From: Catellatospora citrea
Lineage (GTDB): Bacteria; Actinomycetota; Actinomycetes; Mycobacteriales; Micromonosporaceae
Assembly: GCF_003610235.1 (NCBI RefSeq)
Contig: NZ_RAPR01000001.1
Coordinates: 4,340,001-4,404,000 of the forward strand
Reading direction: 5' to 3'
Length of the DNA: 64,000 nt
Each line of letters opens with the position of its first letter. The first letter of the stretch is position 1. The notes below the pieces were generated by a model that worked only from the letters and a program-made list of their open reading frames with translations, searched no databases and was not told where the DNA came from. Position numbers and translations under genes: made by a program. Positions 35,912-46,904 of this stretch are shown one piece after another.

Positions 35912-36330
35912 CGGATGGTGCCGGGCGGAGCGAGCCACTGGGCGGGTTGCCCGGTGGCTCGCTTGATCACGTCGAAGTCCCCGTCGTAGTGCAGCACGGT
36001 CAGCCCGCTCAACTCCGCGGCCGCCGCCACCAGCAGATCGATCGGCCCCGCGCTGCGGTGCTGCCCTTTACGAGTAAGCAGGTCCTGGACTTCGGCGGCC
36101 CGGTGGTAGACCCCGTCCGGCATGTAGGTGGGGATGTAGGAGCCCGTCAGCAGTCTCAGGATGGTTACCCGGTCGGCCATGGACCGCGCGGAGAACAGCA
36201 GCTCCAGTTCCGTGATCGGGCAGATGCCGACCAGGCCTGCATCGACCTTGTCGCGCCAGACGTTCCGCAGCGCAGGATCGCGGTGCAGGCGCACCAGCGC
36301 GCTGGTGTCGACGAGGAAGGTCTGCGTCAC
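35908..36330 (-). CDS. VapC-like PIN-domain toxin
   Basis: A 140-residue PIN ribonuclease. Acidic residues: D8 ([11 protein letters not shown]), E41/E43 (ITELELLF), D98 ([11 protein letters not shown]) and D116/D118 (HYDGDFD). These are the usual metal-binding set. The GTG start overlaps the antitoxin stop (GTGA), typical of vapBC operons. Target RNA unknown. Confidence 0.88.
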   Translation of the reverse strand: MTQTFLVDTSALVRLHRDPALRNVWRDKVDAGLVGICPITELELLFSARSMADRVTILRLLTGSYIPTYMPDGVYHRAAEVQDLLTRKGQHRSAGPIDLLVAAAAELSGLTVLHYDGDFDVIKRATGQPAQWLAPPGTIR

Positions 36331-36542
36331 GGCTTCGGACGATAATTCTTCTTGTCCAGAAGCTCGTCGAAGTATCCGGTATCTGCCAGTGCGCTCAGTT
36401 CGTCGAAGGCCTCGGCCCGACGGCGCTGAGCGGCGCTCTCGCGCAGGGCTGTATTAACCGTGTCCTTCTTGGTCTTCGTCCCGAAGACCTCGGCAGCCTC
36501 GGCGAGCAGTTCCTCGTCGACGTCGATCAGCATCTTCGCCAT
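36327..36542 (-). CDS. VapB-like antitoxin
   Basis: A 71-residue protein starting [20 protein letters not shown], a ribbon-helix-helix-type DNA-binding N-terminus, with [18 protein letters not shown] as its second helix and a C-terminal tail that would bind the toxin ([20 protein letters not shown]). It neutralises the downstream VapC-like toxin and probably represses its own promoter through the dyad at 36556-36594. Confidence 0.85.
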   Translation of the reverse strand: MAKMLIDVDEELLAEAAEVFGTKTKKDTVNTALRESAAQRRRAEAFDELSALADTGYFDELLDKKNYRPKP

Positions 36543-36555
36543 CGGCTCCCCCTCA

Positions 36556-36594
36556 CCCGCGTATATACGATTCGGCTTCCGAGTATATACGCGG
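36556..36594. promoter_or_regulatory. vapBC operator candidate
   Basis: Perfect 13-bp inverted repeat (CCCGCGTATATAC / GTATATACGCGGG) with a 13-base spacer, starting 14 bases upstream of the vapB start. Each half contains the 8-bp palindrome GTATATAC, which suits a ribbon-helix-helix dimer. Confidence 0.7.
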
Positions 36595-36644
36595 GCGTAC
36601 AGCCTCGCCAGGGTCGTCGATCGGTGCGTGCGAGAATGAGGCAC

Positions 36645-38078
36645 GTGACAAAGCGCCCGCACGTTCCGAATGTCCTGGCCACCCGGTATGCCTCCGCCGA
36701 ACTGGTGACGCTGTGGTCACCCGAGGAGAAGGTCCGCGCCGAGCGGCGGCTCTGGCTGGCGGTGCTCCGCGCGCAGCGTGATCTGGGCATCGCGCTGCCG
36801 GACGGCGTCATCGAGGCGTACGAGCGGGTGCTGGACACCGTCGACCTGGACTCGATCGCCGAGCGCGAGCGGGTGACGCGGCACGACGTGAAGGCGCGCA
36901 TCGAGGAGTTCAGCGCGCTGGCCGGACACGAGCAGATCCACAAGGGCATGACCTCGCGCGACCTCACCGAGAACGTCGAGCAGCTGCAGATCCGCGACTC
37001 CCTGCTGCTGATCCGGGACCGGATCGTCGCCGCGCTGACCAGGATGGCCGCCAGCGCCGCCGAGTACGACAACCTGATCATGGCTGGGCGCTCGCACAAC
37101 GTCCCGGCGCAGGCCACCACCCTGGGCAAGCGGTTCGCGAGCGCGGCGCAGGAGATGCTCATCGCGTACGAGCGCCTCGACGAGCTGATCGCCCGCTACC
37201 CCCTGCGCGGCATCAAGGGCCCGGTCGGCACCTCGGCCGACCAGCTCGACCTGTTCGACGGCGACGCCGCGAAGGTCGCCGAGCTGGAGCGCCGCGTCGC
37301 CGGGCACCTCGGCTTCCAGCGGGTGCTGGACAGCGTCGGCCAGGTGTACCCGCGCTCGCTGGACTTCGACGTGCTCACCGCGCTGGCCCAGGCGGCGTCC
37401 GCGCCGTCGAGCCTGGCCACCACGATCCGGCTGATGGTGGGCCAGGAGCTGGCCACCGAGGGCTTCAAGCCCGGCCAGGTCGGCTCGTCGGCGATGCCGC
37501 ACAAGATGAACACGCGCTCCAGCGAGCGGGTCAACGGCCTGGCCGTGATCGTGCGCGGCTACGCGAGCATGGCCGGGGAGCTGGCCGGCGACCAGTGGAA
37601 CGAGGGCGACGTCTCCTGCTCGGTGGTGCGCCGGGTGGCCCTGCCGGACGCCTTCTTCGCCTTGGACGGCCTGTTCCAGACGTTCCTCACCGTGCTCGAC
37701 GAGTTCGGCGCGTACCCGGCCGTCATCAACCGCGAGCTCGACCGCTACCTGCCCTTCCTGGCCACCACGAAGGTGCTGGTCGGGGCGGTGAAGAAGGGCG
37801 TCGGCCGGGAGACCGCGCACGAGGCGATCAAGGAGCACGCGGTCGGCGTCGCGCTGGCGATGCGCGAGCGCGGCCAGGCCGACAACGACCTGTTCGACCG
37901 CCTCGCCGCGGACACCCGCCTGGGTCTGTCCCGTGCCGAGATCGACGCGCTGGTCGCCGACCGCTCCGCCTTCGTCGGCGCCGCGTCCGCCCAGGTCGCC
38001 GCGATCGTCGCCCAGGTGGAGAAGATCGCCGCCCACCACCCCACCGCCGCCGCCTACGCCCCCGCCGCCATCCTCTGA
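36645..38078 (+). CDS. purB: Adenylosuccinate lyase
   Basis: A 477-residue lyase acting twice in purine synthesis: SAICAR to AICAR, and adenylosuccinate to AMP. The fumarase/aspartase superfamily signature [15 protein letters not shown] is at about residue 285, with [13 protein letters not shown] and [17 protein letters not shown] earlier. GTG at 36645 gives [17 protein letters not shown], the usual N-terminus. A 52-nt palindromic repeat follows by 8 bases. Confidence 0.95.
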   Translation: MTKRPHVPNVLATRYASAELVTLWSPEEKVRAERRLWLAVLRAQRDLGIALPDGVIEAYERVLDTVDLDSIAERERVTRHDVKARIEEFSALAGHEQIHKGMTSRDLTENVEQLQIRDSLLLIRDRIVAALTRMAASAAEYDNLIMAGRSHNVPAQATTLGKRFASAAQEMLIAYERLDELIARYPLRGIKGPVGTSADQLDLFDGDAAKVAELERRVAGHLGFQRVLDSVGQVYPRSLDFDVLTALAQAASAPSSLATTIRLMVGQELATEGFKPGQVGSSAMPHKMNTRSSERVNGLAVIVRGYASMAGELAGDQWNEGDVSCSVVRRVALPDAFFALDGLFQTFLTVLDEFGAYPAVINRELDRYLPFLATTKVLVGAVKKGVGRETAHEAIKEHAVGVALAMRERGQADNDLFDRLAADTRLGLSRAEIDALVADRSAFVGAASAQVAAIVAQVEKIAAHHPTAAAYAPAAIL

Positions 38079-38086
38079 CCCGGGCA

Positions 38087-38138
38087 AAGGAAGGGCACCT
38101 TCTTAACGCTCCGCGTTGTAGAAGGTGCCCTTCCTAAC
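38087..38138. repeat. 52-nt palindromic repeat, family GAAGGGCACCTTC, copy C
   Basis: Near-identical, in inverted orientation, to copy A at 2801-2852. It lies downstream of purB and before a same-strand gene, so here it would act as an intercistronic terminator or REP element rather than at a convergent junction. Confidence 0.8.
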
Positions 38139-38224
38139 GCCGTCGGCGCGTAGTCGCAGCTCACCCACGGCGCGGTGTAGCCGAGTTCGCGTGCGGCGGC
38201 CCTGAGCGCTGCGAGGATCGGCAC

Positions 38225-38827
38225 GTGGAGTTCCTCACCGCGCTGCTGGTGGCGTACGTCGCGATCGTCCCGGTCGAGCTGCCGGACAAGACGTTCGTCG
38301 CGACGCTCGTGCTGAGCACCCGCTACCGCCCGCTGCCCACCTGGCTCGGGGTGGTCGCCGCGTTCGGGGTGCAGTGCGCGATCGCGGTGGCGTTCGGCAC
38401 GCTGCTGAGCAAACTGCCGACGCGGCCGGTGCAGGTGGTGGCCGCGCTGCTGTTCGCGACGGGGGCGTTCGTGCTGGCCCGCGGCGCGCGGAAGGCCGAT
38501 GCGCAGGAGAAGGAGCAGGAGGCCGAGTTCGAAGCCAAGGCCGTCGAGCCGAAGCGGGGCTGGCGGGCGGGGGCCGCCAGTTTCGCGGTGCTGTTCACCG
38601 CCGAATGGGGCGATCTGTCGCAACTGCTGCTGGCGGGTCTGGTCGCCAGCGGACGCCCGATGTTGCCGACGTTTCTGGGCGGCTGGCTCGGTCTGGCGAC
38701 GGTTTCCGGACTCGCGGTGCTTCTCGGTCGATGGTTGTTGAAACGGGTAAGACTGGCAGTCATCCGTTACGTCGGCGCCGGGGTGTGCGCGGTCCTCGCG
38801 GTCGTGACCTTGCTCTCAGCTCTGTGA
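38225..38827 (+). CDS. GDT1/TMEM165-family cation transporter
   Basis: A 200-residue membrane protein with six segments in two inverted halves. Both family signatures are present: E-L-P-D-K-T (VPVELPDKTFVA) and E-W-G-D (TAEWGDLSQLLLAG). The family exports Mn2+ or Ca2+ in exchange for protons. The middle loop is charged (KADAQEKEQEAEFEAKAVEP). GTG start. Confidence 0.9.
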   Translation: MEFLTALLVAYVAIVPVELPDKTFVATLVLSTRYRPLPTWLGVVAAFGVQCAIAVAFGTLLSKLPTRPVQVVAALLFATGAFVLARGARKADAQEKEQEAEFEAKAVEPKRGWRAGAASFAVLFTAEWGDLSQLLLAGLVASGRPMLPTFLGGWLGLATVSGLAVLLGRWLLKRVRLAVIRYVGAGVCAVLAVVTLLSAL

Positions 38828-38946
38828 AAGCAGTCAACTCGTGGGACTTTTGCCGATCCCCAGAATTAGGGGCGACTTGGTCGACCGGTAATCTGGTGCT
38901 GCCCGTGGCGGACAGGCAGACATAGAAAAAAGTCAGGAGTTTCCCC

Positions 38947-39189
38947 GTGGCTCGCGTCGTGGTTGACGTCATGCTTAAGCCCGAGATCCTCGACCCGCAG
39001 GGGCAGGCCGTCGCGAACGCGCTGCCCCGCCTGGGCGTCAATGACGTCGCCTCAGTGCGTATCGGTCGTCGTGTGGAGATCGATTTCGCTGGAGATGCCG
39101 ACCTGGAGAGGGCCCGCGAGATCGCGGACAAGCTCCTCGCCAACCCGGTCATCGAGGACTACGAGATCCGGGTAGTCGAAGCAGCATGA
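38947..39189 (+). CDS. purS: FGAM synthase subunit PurS
   Basis: An 80-residue small subunit ([20 protein letters not shown]) of the three-part formylglycinamidine synthase. GTG start with AGGAG about 8 bases upstream. The purSQL genes are chained by 4-base ATGA overlaps. The 119-bp gap before it is the likely operon promoter region. Confidence 0.95.
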   Translation: MARVVVDVMLKPEILDPQGQAVANALPRLGVNDVASVRIGRRVEIDFAGDADLERAREIADKLLANPVIEDYEIRVVEAA

Positions 39190-39868
39190 GCAAGATCGGT
39201 GTGGTGACCTTCCCCGGTTCGCTGGACGACGGGGACGCGGCCCGTGCCGCACGTATCTCCGGAGCCGAGGTCGTACGGCTCTGGCACGCCGACCCGGACC
39301 TGCACGGCGTCGACGCCGTGGTGCTCCCGGGCGGCTTCTCCTACGGTGACTACCTGCGCTGCGGCGCGATCGCCCGGTTCGCGCCGGTGATGGAGACGAT
39401 CGCCGACGCCGCCCGCGGGGGCATGCCGGTCATGGGCATCTGCAACGGCTTCCAGATCCTCTGCGAGGCCCACCTGCTGCCCGGTGCGCTGACCCGCAAC
39501 CAGCACCTGCACTTCCGCAACCGCGACCAGTGGCTGCGGATGGAGAACTCCTCGACGGCCTGGACGAACCACTTCGCCGAGGGCCAGGAGATCCTGATCC
39601 CGGTGAAGAACGGCGAGGGCTGCTACGTCGCCGACGAGCGCACCCTGGACGAGCTCGAGGCCAACGGCCAGATCGTCGCGCGCTACGTCCGCGGCAACCC
39701 GAACGGGTCGACCCGCGACATCGCGGCGATCCGCAACGAGGCCGGCAACGTGCTGGGCATCATGCCCCACCCGGAGCACGCGGTCGAGGCGCTGACCGGC
39801 CCGTCGCTGGACGGCCTCGGATTCTTCTCGTCGGTGCTGAAGCACCTGGCCGACGCTAAGGCGGCAGC

Positions 39869-39872
<4 letters not shown>
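39186..39872 (+). CDS. purQ: FGAM synthase glutaminase subunit PurQ
   Basis: A 228-residue class I glutamine amidotransferase supplying ammonia to PurL. It has the nucleophile Cys in [10 protein letters not shown] (near residue 85), [17 protein letters not shown], and the C-terminal His-x-Glu in [10 protein letters not shown]. Overlaps purS and purL by 4 bases each. Confidence 0.96.
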
Positions 39873-42334
<2,462 letters not shown>

Positions 42335-42358
42335 CCCGCCACCCGCACAGCTGTTCCC

Positions 42359-42404
42359 TTCGGGTGCCATCCCCGCTGCGAAAGCGGCCGGGATGGCACC
42401 CGAA
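42359..42404 (+). terminator. Terminator of the purSQL operon
   Basis: A perfect 15-bp stem (TTCGGGTGCCATCCC) with a 16-base loop that itself can pair, 25 bases beyond the purL stop. Confidence 0.85.
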
Positions 42405-42522
42405 CCCGTATCCGGCGGTCTCCGGTCCACCCCGGAAAAGATCTTCGCAACCTCGCGGCGGGCTGGCACGTGATGTCGCGACGGGCCGGTGGGGTCCGTC
42501 CCGGACGGGGAGAACGGGAGCC

Positions 42523-43056
42523 ATGACCCCTGACAGGGATGACGGTGCGGCGGCGTTGCGGACTGACTTCGAGCAGTGCTACGCGGCCCACTTCCACAGC
42601 CTGACGCTGCAGCTCAACGCGTACGTCGGCAACCTGGCCGAGGCGCAGGACATGGTGCAGGAGGCGTTCTGCCGAGCCCTGGCCCGCTGGGACCGGGTCG
42701 CCGGCTACACGGATCCGGCCGCCTGGGTGCGCCGGGTGGCCTGGAACCTGGCCACCAGCGGCTGGCGGCGGCGCCGCACCGCGTTGAACTTCCTGCGCCG
42801 TCAGCGCGAGGAGCACGTGCCGGGACCGGGCACGGACCGGATCGAGCTCACCCGGGCGCTGGCGGAGCTGCCGCAGACGCAGCGCCGCGCCTGCATCCTG
42901 TTCTACGTCGCGCAGCTCACCATCGCGGAGATCGCCGAGCAGGAGGAGGTCGCCGAGGGCACCGTGAAGTCCTGGCTCCACCGCGGTCGCGCCGCACTCG
43001 CCGCCCAGCTCGCCGAGGCCCGGAAGGAGCCCGACCATGTCCGAGTACGACCGTGA
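42523..43056 (+). CDS. ECF sigma factor, SigE-like
   Basis: A 177-residue sigma factor: region 2 (FEQCYAAHFHSLTLQLNAYV, EAQDMVQEAFCRAL, PAAWVRRVAWNLATSGWRRR) and region 4 (LPQTQRRACILFYVAQLTIA, EIAEQEEVAEGTVKSWLHRG). ATG 42523 follows a GGGAG site. It overlaps the membrane-partner gene by 20 bases, the second such pair in the window. Confidence 0.9.
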   Translation: MTPDRDDGAAALRTDFEQCYAAHFHSLTLQLNAYVGNLAEAQDMVQEAFCRALARWDRVAGYTDPAAWVRRVAWNLATSGWRRRRTALNFLRRQREEHVPGPGTDRIELTRALAELPQTQRRACILFYVAQLTIAEIAEQEEVAEGTVKSWLHRGRAALAAQLAEARKEPDHVRVRP

Positions 43057-44218
43057 GGACGTCCTGGTCTCCGCGTTCGACGCGTATCGCGCCGAGACCG
43101 ACCCGCTGATCCGTCCCGAGGGCACCGCGGCCGCGTTCTCCACCGTGCGGCACCGCCGCCGGGTACGCACCGCCGGGGTGGCGGCCTGCGCGGTGCTCGC
43201 CGTGCTGGTCAGCGGCGGTGCCTACGCCACCCTCGCCGCTGCGCCGCTGGGCGATCCGAACCCGGGAATCACCCTGGCCACGGCTCCGCCGCCGTCGGCC
43301 CGTCCGAGCCCGAGCGCGCCACCCGTGTCGCCGTCCCCGGCCGTCACCGGTGGCGACCTGCTCGGCTTGGCCGATGCGGCGCTGGACCTGCATGCCCTCG
43401 CGGTCGTCCCCGAGGCCTGTCCGGGTGGCTGGACCAGGTTCCGCGACGGCAGGGCGGCCGTCAGGTACATCGACAGCGTGGTGAGCACGGATCTCGACGA
43501 CGACGGCACACCCGAGCTGGTGGCACTGATCTACTGCCGGTTCGGCGAGATCCCGCTCGGCCAGGTGGTGGCCTTCCGGCGCGACGGCGACCAGTTCGTG
43601 ACGATCGGAGTGGTGGCGCAGATCGAACCGCACACGGTCGGGTCCGAGGGCACCCCCGATGCGGTCGAGCGGATCAGGAGGATCACCGCGGCCGGACCCG
43701 GCCTGGTGCGCGTCGAGGTCGGCAACATCGAGACGGCGTACTCCGATCCGTCCGACGGCCCGGTCGGCATCTGGCAGTGGCGGGTGTACCGCTGGAACGG
43801 CGAGGGGTTCACGCAGGTGGCAGGCTCGCCCTCGTTCGCGTTCGAGGAGGTGGGCAACCGGTTCTCCACGACCGTGTCCGGGCTGAGGTTCGGCCCGGCG
43901 GTGGGCGGTCGGCGCCCGGCGACGCTCACGGTGACCGTGGACGTGCTCGCGGACCTGGCACCGGACCGACCGGTGTCGGTGCTGGTGTCACTGCCGGCCG
44001 CGAGCGGGTTCAAGGTCGAGCGGGGCGGCTGCGTCGCCGGGGCGCAGAACTGGGTGCTGTGCCGGTTCGCCGAGCTGTCGCCGGGCCTGCGCACGCTGAC
44101 GTTCGAGTTCGACTTCCCGGCGGACCCGGTCGAGCAGATCATGCGGGCGCTGCGGTTCAGCCACCTGCACGTCCGCGTCGGTGACCAGGAGTTCGTGCGC
44201 GCCAAGCTGGGCACCTGA
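43037..44218 (+). CDS. Membrane-anchored putative sigma-factor partner
   Basis: 393 residues: cytosolic N-terminus, one membrane segment (AGVAACAVLAVLVSGGAYAT), a Pro/Ser-rich linker, then two extracytoplasmic regions. The first (about 115-270) has a repeat-like YIDSVVSTDLDDDGTPELVA, suggestive of an EF/FG-GAP-like fold; the second is beta-rich. It resembles the sigma partner at 35138 in position and topology, not clearly in sequence. A role in signalling to the sigma factor is inference. Confidence 0.7.
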   Translation: MSEYDREDVLVSAFDAYRAETDPLIRPEGTAAAFSTVRHRRRVRTAGVAACAVLAVLVSGGAYATLAAAPLGDPNPGITLATAPPPSARPSPSAPPVSPSPAVTGGDLLGLADAALDLHALAVVPEACPGGWTRFRDGRAAVRYIDSVVSTDLDDDGTPELVALIYCRFGEIPLGQVVAFRRDGDQFVTIGVVAQIEPHTVGSEGTPDAVERIRRITAAGPGLVRVEVGNIETAYSDPSDGPVGIWQWRVYRWNGEGFTQVAGSPSFAFEEVGNRFSTTVSGLRFGPAVGGRRPATLTVTVDVLADLAPDRPVSVLVSLPAASGFKVERGGCVAGAQNWVLCRFAELSPGLRTLTFEFDFPADPVEQIMRALRFSHLHVRVGDQEFVRAKLGT

Positions 44219-44229
44219 GCCCTGCGGCA

Positions 44230-44265
44230 GGACGGCCGCCACACCGCGCGGTGTGGCGGCCGTCC
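44230..44265. terminator. Bidirectional terminator
   Basis: A perfect 16-bp stem (GGACGGCCGCCACACC) with a GCGC tetraloop between convergent genes. Confidence 0.9.
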
Positions 44266-44270
44266 CGGCG

Positions 44271-44927
44271 TCAGCCGCCGGTGGTGGCGGGGAAGGCCAG
44301 CCCGGCCCGCTCGGCGGCGTCCAGCCAGCCGCGCTCGACCATCGTGTCGAGCACCCGGTTCCAGGCGGCCTGCAGGTCGCCCGGGACCGCGTCGAGGTGT
44401 GCCGCGAGCAGTGCCCCCTCGGCGACGGTGAGGTCGCGCGGATGCTTCTCGAAATACAGCATCGCGGCCTGCCCGAGCCCGATCGCGCCTTCGCCGTAGT
44501 GCGCGGTGTTGAGGTAGAAGTCGAGCAGCTGGGCCTTCGTGTACCAGCCCTCCAGCTTGTGCGCGCCGACGCGCACCTGCCAGCTGTCCAGGTCGTCCCA
44601 GGACACGCCCATCGCGACCACCGCGTACCGCTTGGTGATCTCCGAGGACGGCCAGACGAGCTCGCTCGACTGCTGGTAGAAGTCCGGGTCGACGGCGGCC
44701 ACGATGGTGTTGGCGACACCCGGGCGCAGGTTCTCCGCCCGCACCTGCTGCGTGCCTGACTTGTCCCGCGGGATGGGCACCGTGGTGTAGTAGTACTCGG
44801 CCAGGCCGAAGGCGACGCCCGCGAGGAGCGCGAGCGCCACCACGGTCCCCACCAGCCAGCGCAGGACGCGCCGGCGTGGCGGGGGCATGGCGGCCGCCGC
44901 GGACTTCGGGAGTTCGACAAGGGTCAT
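44271..44927 (-). CDS. GT51 (transglycosylase)-like membrane protein lacking the catalytic Glu
   Basis: 218 residues: cytosolic Pro/Arg-rich N-terminus, one membrane segment (VLRWLVGTVVALALLAGVAF), then a domain with the GT51 pattern KLEGWYTKAQLLDFYLNTAH, YGEGAIGLGQAAMLYF and LTVAEGALLAAHL. In canonical enzymes the first motif is E-D-x-x-F-Y; here it reads AAVDPDFY, placing Val79 at the catalytic Glu, and the ITQQ motif reads ITKR. The transpeptidase domain is absent. Probably a non-catalytic relative, perhaps binding lipid II or regulating PBPs. A paralogue lies upstream at 45045. Confidence 0.72.
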   Translation of the reverse strand: MTLVELPKSAAAAMPPPRRRVLRWLVGTVVALALLAGVAFGLAEYYYTTVPIPRDKSGTQQVRAENLRPGVANTIVAAVDPDFYQQSSELVWPSSEITKRYAVVAMGVSWDDLDSWQVRVGAHKLEGWYTKAQLLDFYLNTAHYGEGAIGLGQAAMLYFEKHPRDLTVAEGALLAAHLDAVPGDLQAAWNRVLDTMVERGWLDAAERAGLAFPATTGG

Positions 44928-45044
44928 TCCGTCACGGTAAACGCATCGATGATCGTCCGCAGCCCACAACTACCGGACCACTGCGCGACCGGCCGGTCGA
45001 CTGCGCCGATGCCGTGGTGGCGACCCGTGACGGGCGGCGGCGGG

Positions 45045-45692
45045 TTACCGGATGGTGGGATAGGACAGCCGGGCCTGCTCTTCCTGGGTCAGCCAGCCGT
45101 GTTCCACCATGGTGCGCAGCACCTGCTCCCAGCCCGACTGCCGGTTGGCGGGGGCGTCCGGGGCGACCTGGGCGGCGAGCACGGCGGCCTCGGCCACGGT
45201 CAGCCGGGTCGCGGGCTTGCCGAAGTATGCCTGCGCCGCCGGTTCGAGGCCGATCGCGCCGCGGCCGAAGTCGGCGGTGTTGAGATAGAAGCCGAGGATC
45301 TGCTGGTGGGTGTACTGGTCGTCCAGCCGGTCCGCCATGATGCCGATCCGCGTGCTGGAGGCGTCGGCGTCCTGCGTGGCGTACGCGACGTAGCGGCGGG
45401 TGATCAGCGAAGCCGACCAGGGCCGGAACGGGTCCTCGTAGAAGGCGGGGTCGACGGCGGCGACGAACGTGTTGAGCACCGGCAGCGGCAACTCGGTGAC
45501 GTCCGCGACCGCGTGGTCCACCCGGAACTCGCCCGGCGCGGGGACGCTGTCGTAGTACATGCTCGCGGCGAGCCCGGCCCCGGCCAAGGTCAGGACCAGC
45601 ACACCCGCCACGATGCCGAGCGCGCGCCGGCGGCGGCCGGTGCGGGCGGGCGGCGGGGGTGGCTGCTCCACATCGACGTCAGCGAGAGTCAT
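45045..45692 (-). CDS. GT51 (transglycosylase)-like membrane protein lacking the catalytic Glu, paralogue
   Basis: 215 residues, same plan as the downstream protein: a Pro-run, a membrane segment (LGIVAGVLVLTLAGAGLAAS), then AAVDPAFY (Val80 at the catalytic Glu position), LITRRY in place of ITQQ, and a well kept HQQILGFYLNTADFGRGAIG, LEPAAQAYFGK and LTVAEAAVLAAQV. The tandem copies share the same substitution, so the loss predates or survived duplication. No transpeptidase domain. Function unknown. Confidence 0.72.
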   Translation of the reverse strand: MTLADVDVEQPPPPPARTGRRRRALGIVAGVLVLTLAGAGLAASMYYDSVPAPGEFRVDHAVADVTELPLPVLNTFVAAVDPAFYEDPFRPWSASLITRRYVAYATQDADASSTRIGIMADRLDDQYTHQQILGFYLNTADFGRGAIGLEPAAQAYFGKPATRLTVAEAAVLAAQVAPDAPANRQSGWEQVLRTMVEHGWLTQEEQARLSYPTIR

Positions 45693-45736
45693 GCGGCCAC
45701 CTTAGGCATATGGCGGCCGCTGCGCCGCCCCGCCGG

Positions 45737-46174
45737 TCAGCCCAGCAGCTTGCGCGGGCCGGAGCCCTGCGCGGCCAGCTCGTCACCGGGGTTGTAGAGC
45801 CGGCACGACTGCAGGGACAGGCAGCCGCAGCCGATGCACTCGTCGAGGGTGTCGCGCAGGCGCTGCATCAGCGCGATGCGGTCGTCGAGTTCGGACCGCC
45901 AGCGGGCGGACAGCCGGGTCCAGTCGGCCTTGGTGGGCGTACGCCCCTCAGGCAGTTCCTTCAGCGCGTCCCGGATCCGCTCCAGGGACACCCCGACCTG
46001 CTGTGCGATCCGGATGAACGAGACGCGGCGCAGCTCGCTGCGCTCGTACCGGCGCTGGTTGCCGCTGGTGCGCGTCGAGTGGATCAGCCCGCGTTCCTCG
46101 TAGAAGCGCAGCGCCGACGGCGCGACCCCGCTGCGGGCCGCCAGCTCGCCGATGGTGAGCGTCACCGGTTTCAC
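45737..46174 (-). CDS. soxR: Redox-sensitive MerR regulator SoxR
   Basis: 145 residues: MerR winged helix (TIGELAARSGVAPSALRFYE, NQRRYERSELRRVSFI), dimerisation helix and the [2Fe-2S] site C113-x2-C116-x-C118-x5-C124 (CIGCGCLSLQSC). In actinomycetes SoxR responds to redox-active compounds. It is divergent from the split transketolase genes, with dyads at 46186-46205 between them, which may make that operon its target; this is inference. Confidence 0.93.
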   Translation of the reverse strand: MKPVTLTIGELAARSGVAPSALRFYEERGLIHSTRTSGNQRRYERSELRRVSFIRIAQQVGVSLERIRDALKELPEGRTPTKADWTRLSARWRSELDDRIALMQRLRDTLDECIGCGCLSLQSCRLYNPGDELAAQGSGPRKLLG

Positions 46175-46185
46175 GCGTCCCCCGT

Positions 46186-46205
46186 ACTTGAGTTCAAGTG
46201 CACTT
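46186..46205. promoter_or_regulatory. SoxR-type operator candidate
   Basis: ACTTGAGTTCAAGT (46186-46199; arms ACTTGA/TCAAGT) overlaps AAGTGCACTT (46196-46205) in the 50-bp divergent promoter. The CTTGA/TCAAG arms resemble known SoxR boxes. Confidence 0.55.
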
Positions 46206-46224
46206 TAACTTGCAGGCTACTCTC

Positions 46225-46902
46225 ATGACGGTGATGGATGTCGAGCCGCTGCTCCGGCGGCTGACCGGGGACGAGAAGCACGCGCCGAGCGCGTTCTCGA
46301 CCCTGGACGTGCTCTGGGTGCTCTACGACCGGGTGCTGCGGGTGGACCCGCGCCGCCTCGACGACCCCGACCGGGACCGCTTCCTGCTCTCCAAGGGGCA
46401 CGGCCCGGCCGCCTACTACGCGGTGCTGGCGGCGAAGGGTTTCCTCCCGCCCGACTGGCTGGACGACCTCGGCGGGGCGGACAGCCCGCTCGGCCACCAC
46501 CCGGACCGGCTGCGGGTGCCGGGCGTGGAGATCAGCTCGGGCTCGCTCGGGCACGGGCTGGGCCTGGGCGTGGGCACCGCGCTCGGCCTGCGGGCCCAGG
46601 GGCGGCTGGAGCCGCGGGTGTACGTGCTGCTCGGCGACGCGGAACTGGACGAGGGCAGCAACCACGAGGCGATCGCCTACGCGGGCGCGACCGGGCTGGA
46701 CACGATCACCGCGGTGGTGATCGACAACCGGAGCGCCTCGCACGGCTGGCCGGGCGGGATCGCCTCCCGGTTCGCGGTGCACGGGTGGACCGCGGTCACC
46801 GTCGACGGTCGCGACCACGATGCCGTCGAGGCCGGGTTGAGGCAGGCGGCCGACGGCGCGCCGCACGTGGTCGTCGCGGTGGTCGAGACGAAGGAGATCT
46901 GA
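46225..46902 (+). CDS. Transketolase N-terminal (thiamine diphosphate) subunit
   Basis: About 225 residues from ATG 46225 (a second ATG at 46234). ThDP-binding features: FLLSKGHGPAAYYAVLA, GSLGHGLGLGVGTALG and GDAELDEGSNHEA. It forms half a transketolase together with the gene 2 bases downstream. Split transketolases move two-carbon units and often act in specialised pathways; the substrate cannot be read here. Confidence 0.88.
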   Translation: MTVMDVEPLLRRLTGDEKHAPSAFSTLDVLWVLYDRVLRVDPRRLDDPDRDRFLLSKGHGPAAYYAVLAAKGFLPPDWLDDLGGADSPLGHHPDRLRVPGVEISSGSLGHGLGLGVGTALGLRAQGRLEPRVYVLLGDAELDEGSNHEAIAYAGATGLDTITAVVIDNRSASHGWPGGIASRFAVHGWTAVTVDGRDHDAVEAGLRQAADGAPHVVVAVVETKEI

Positions 46903-46904
46903 TC

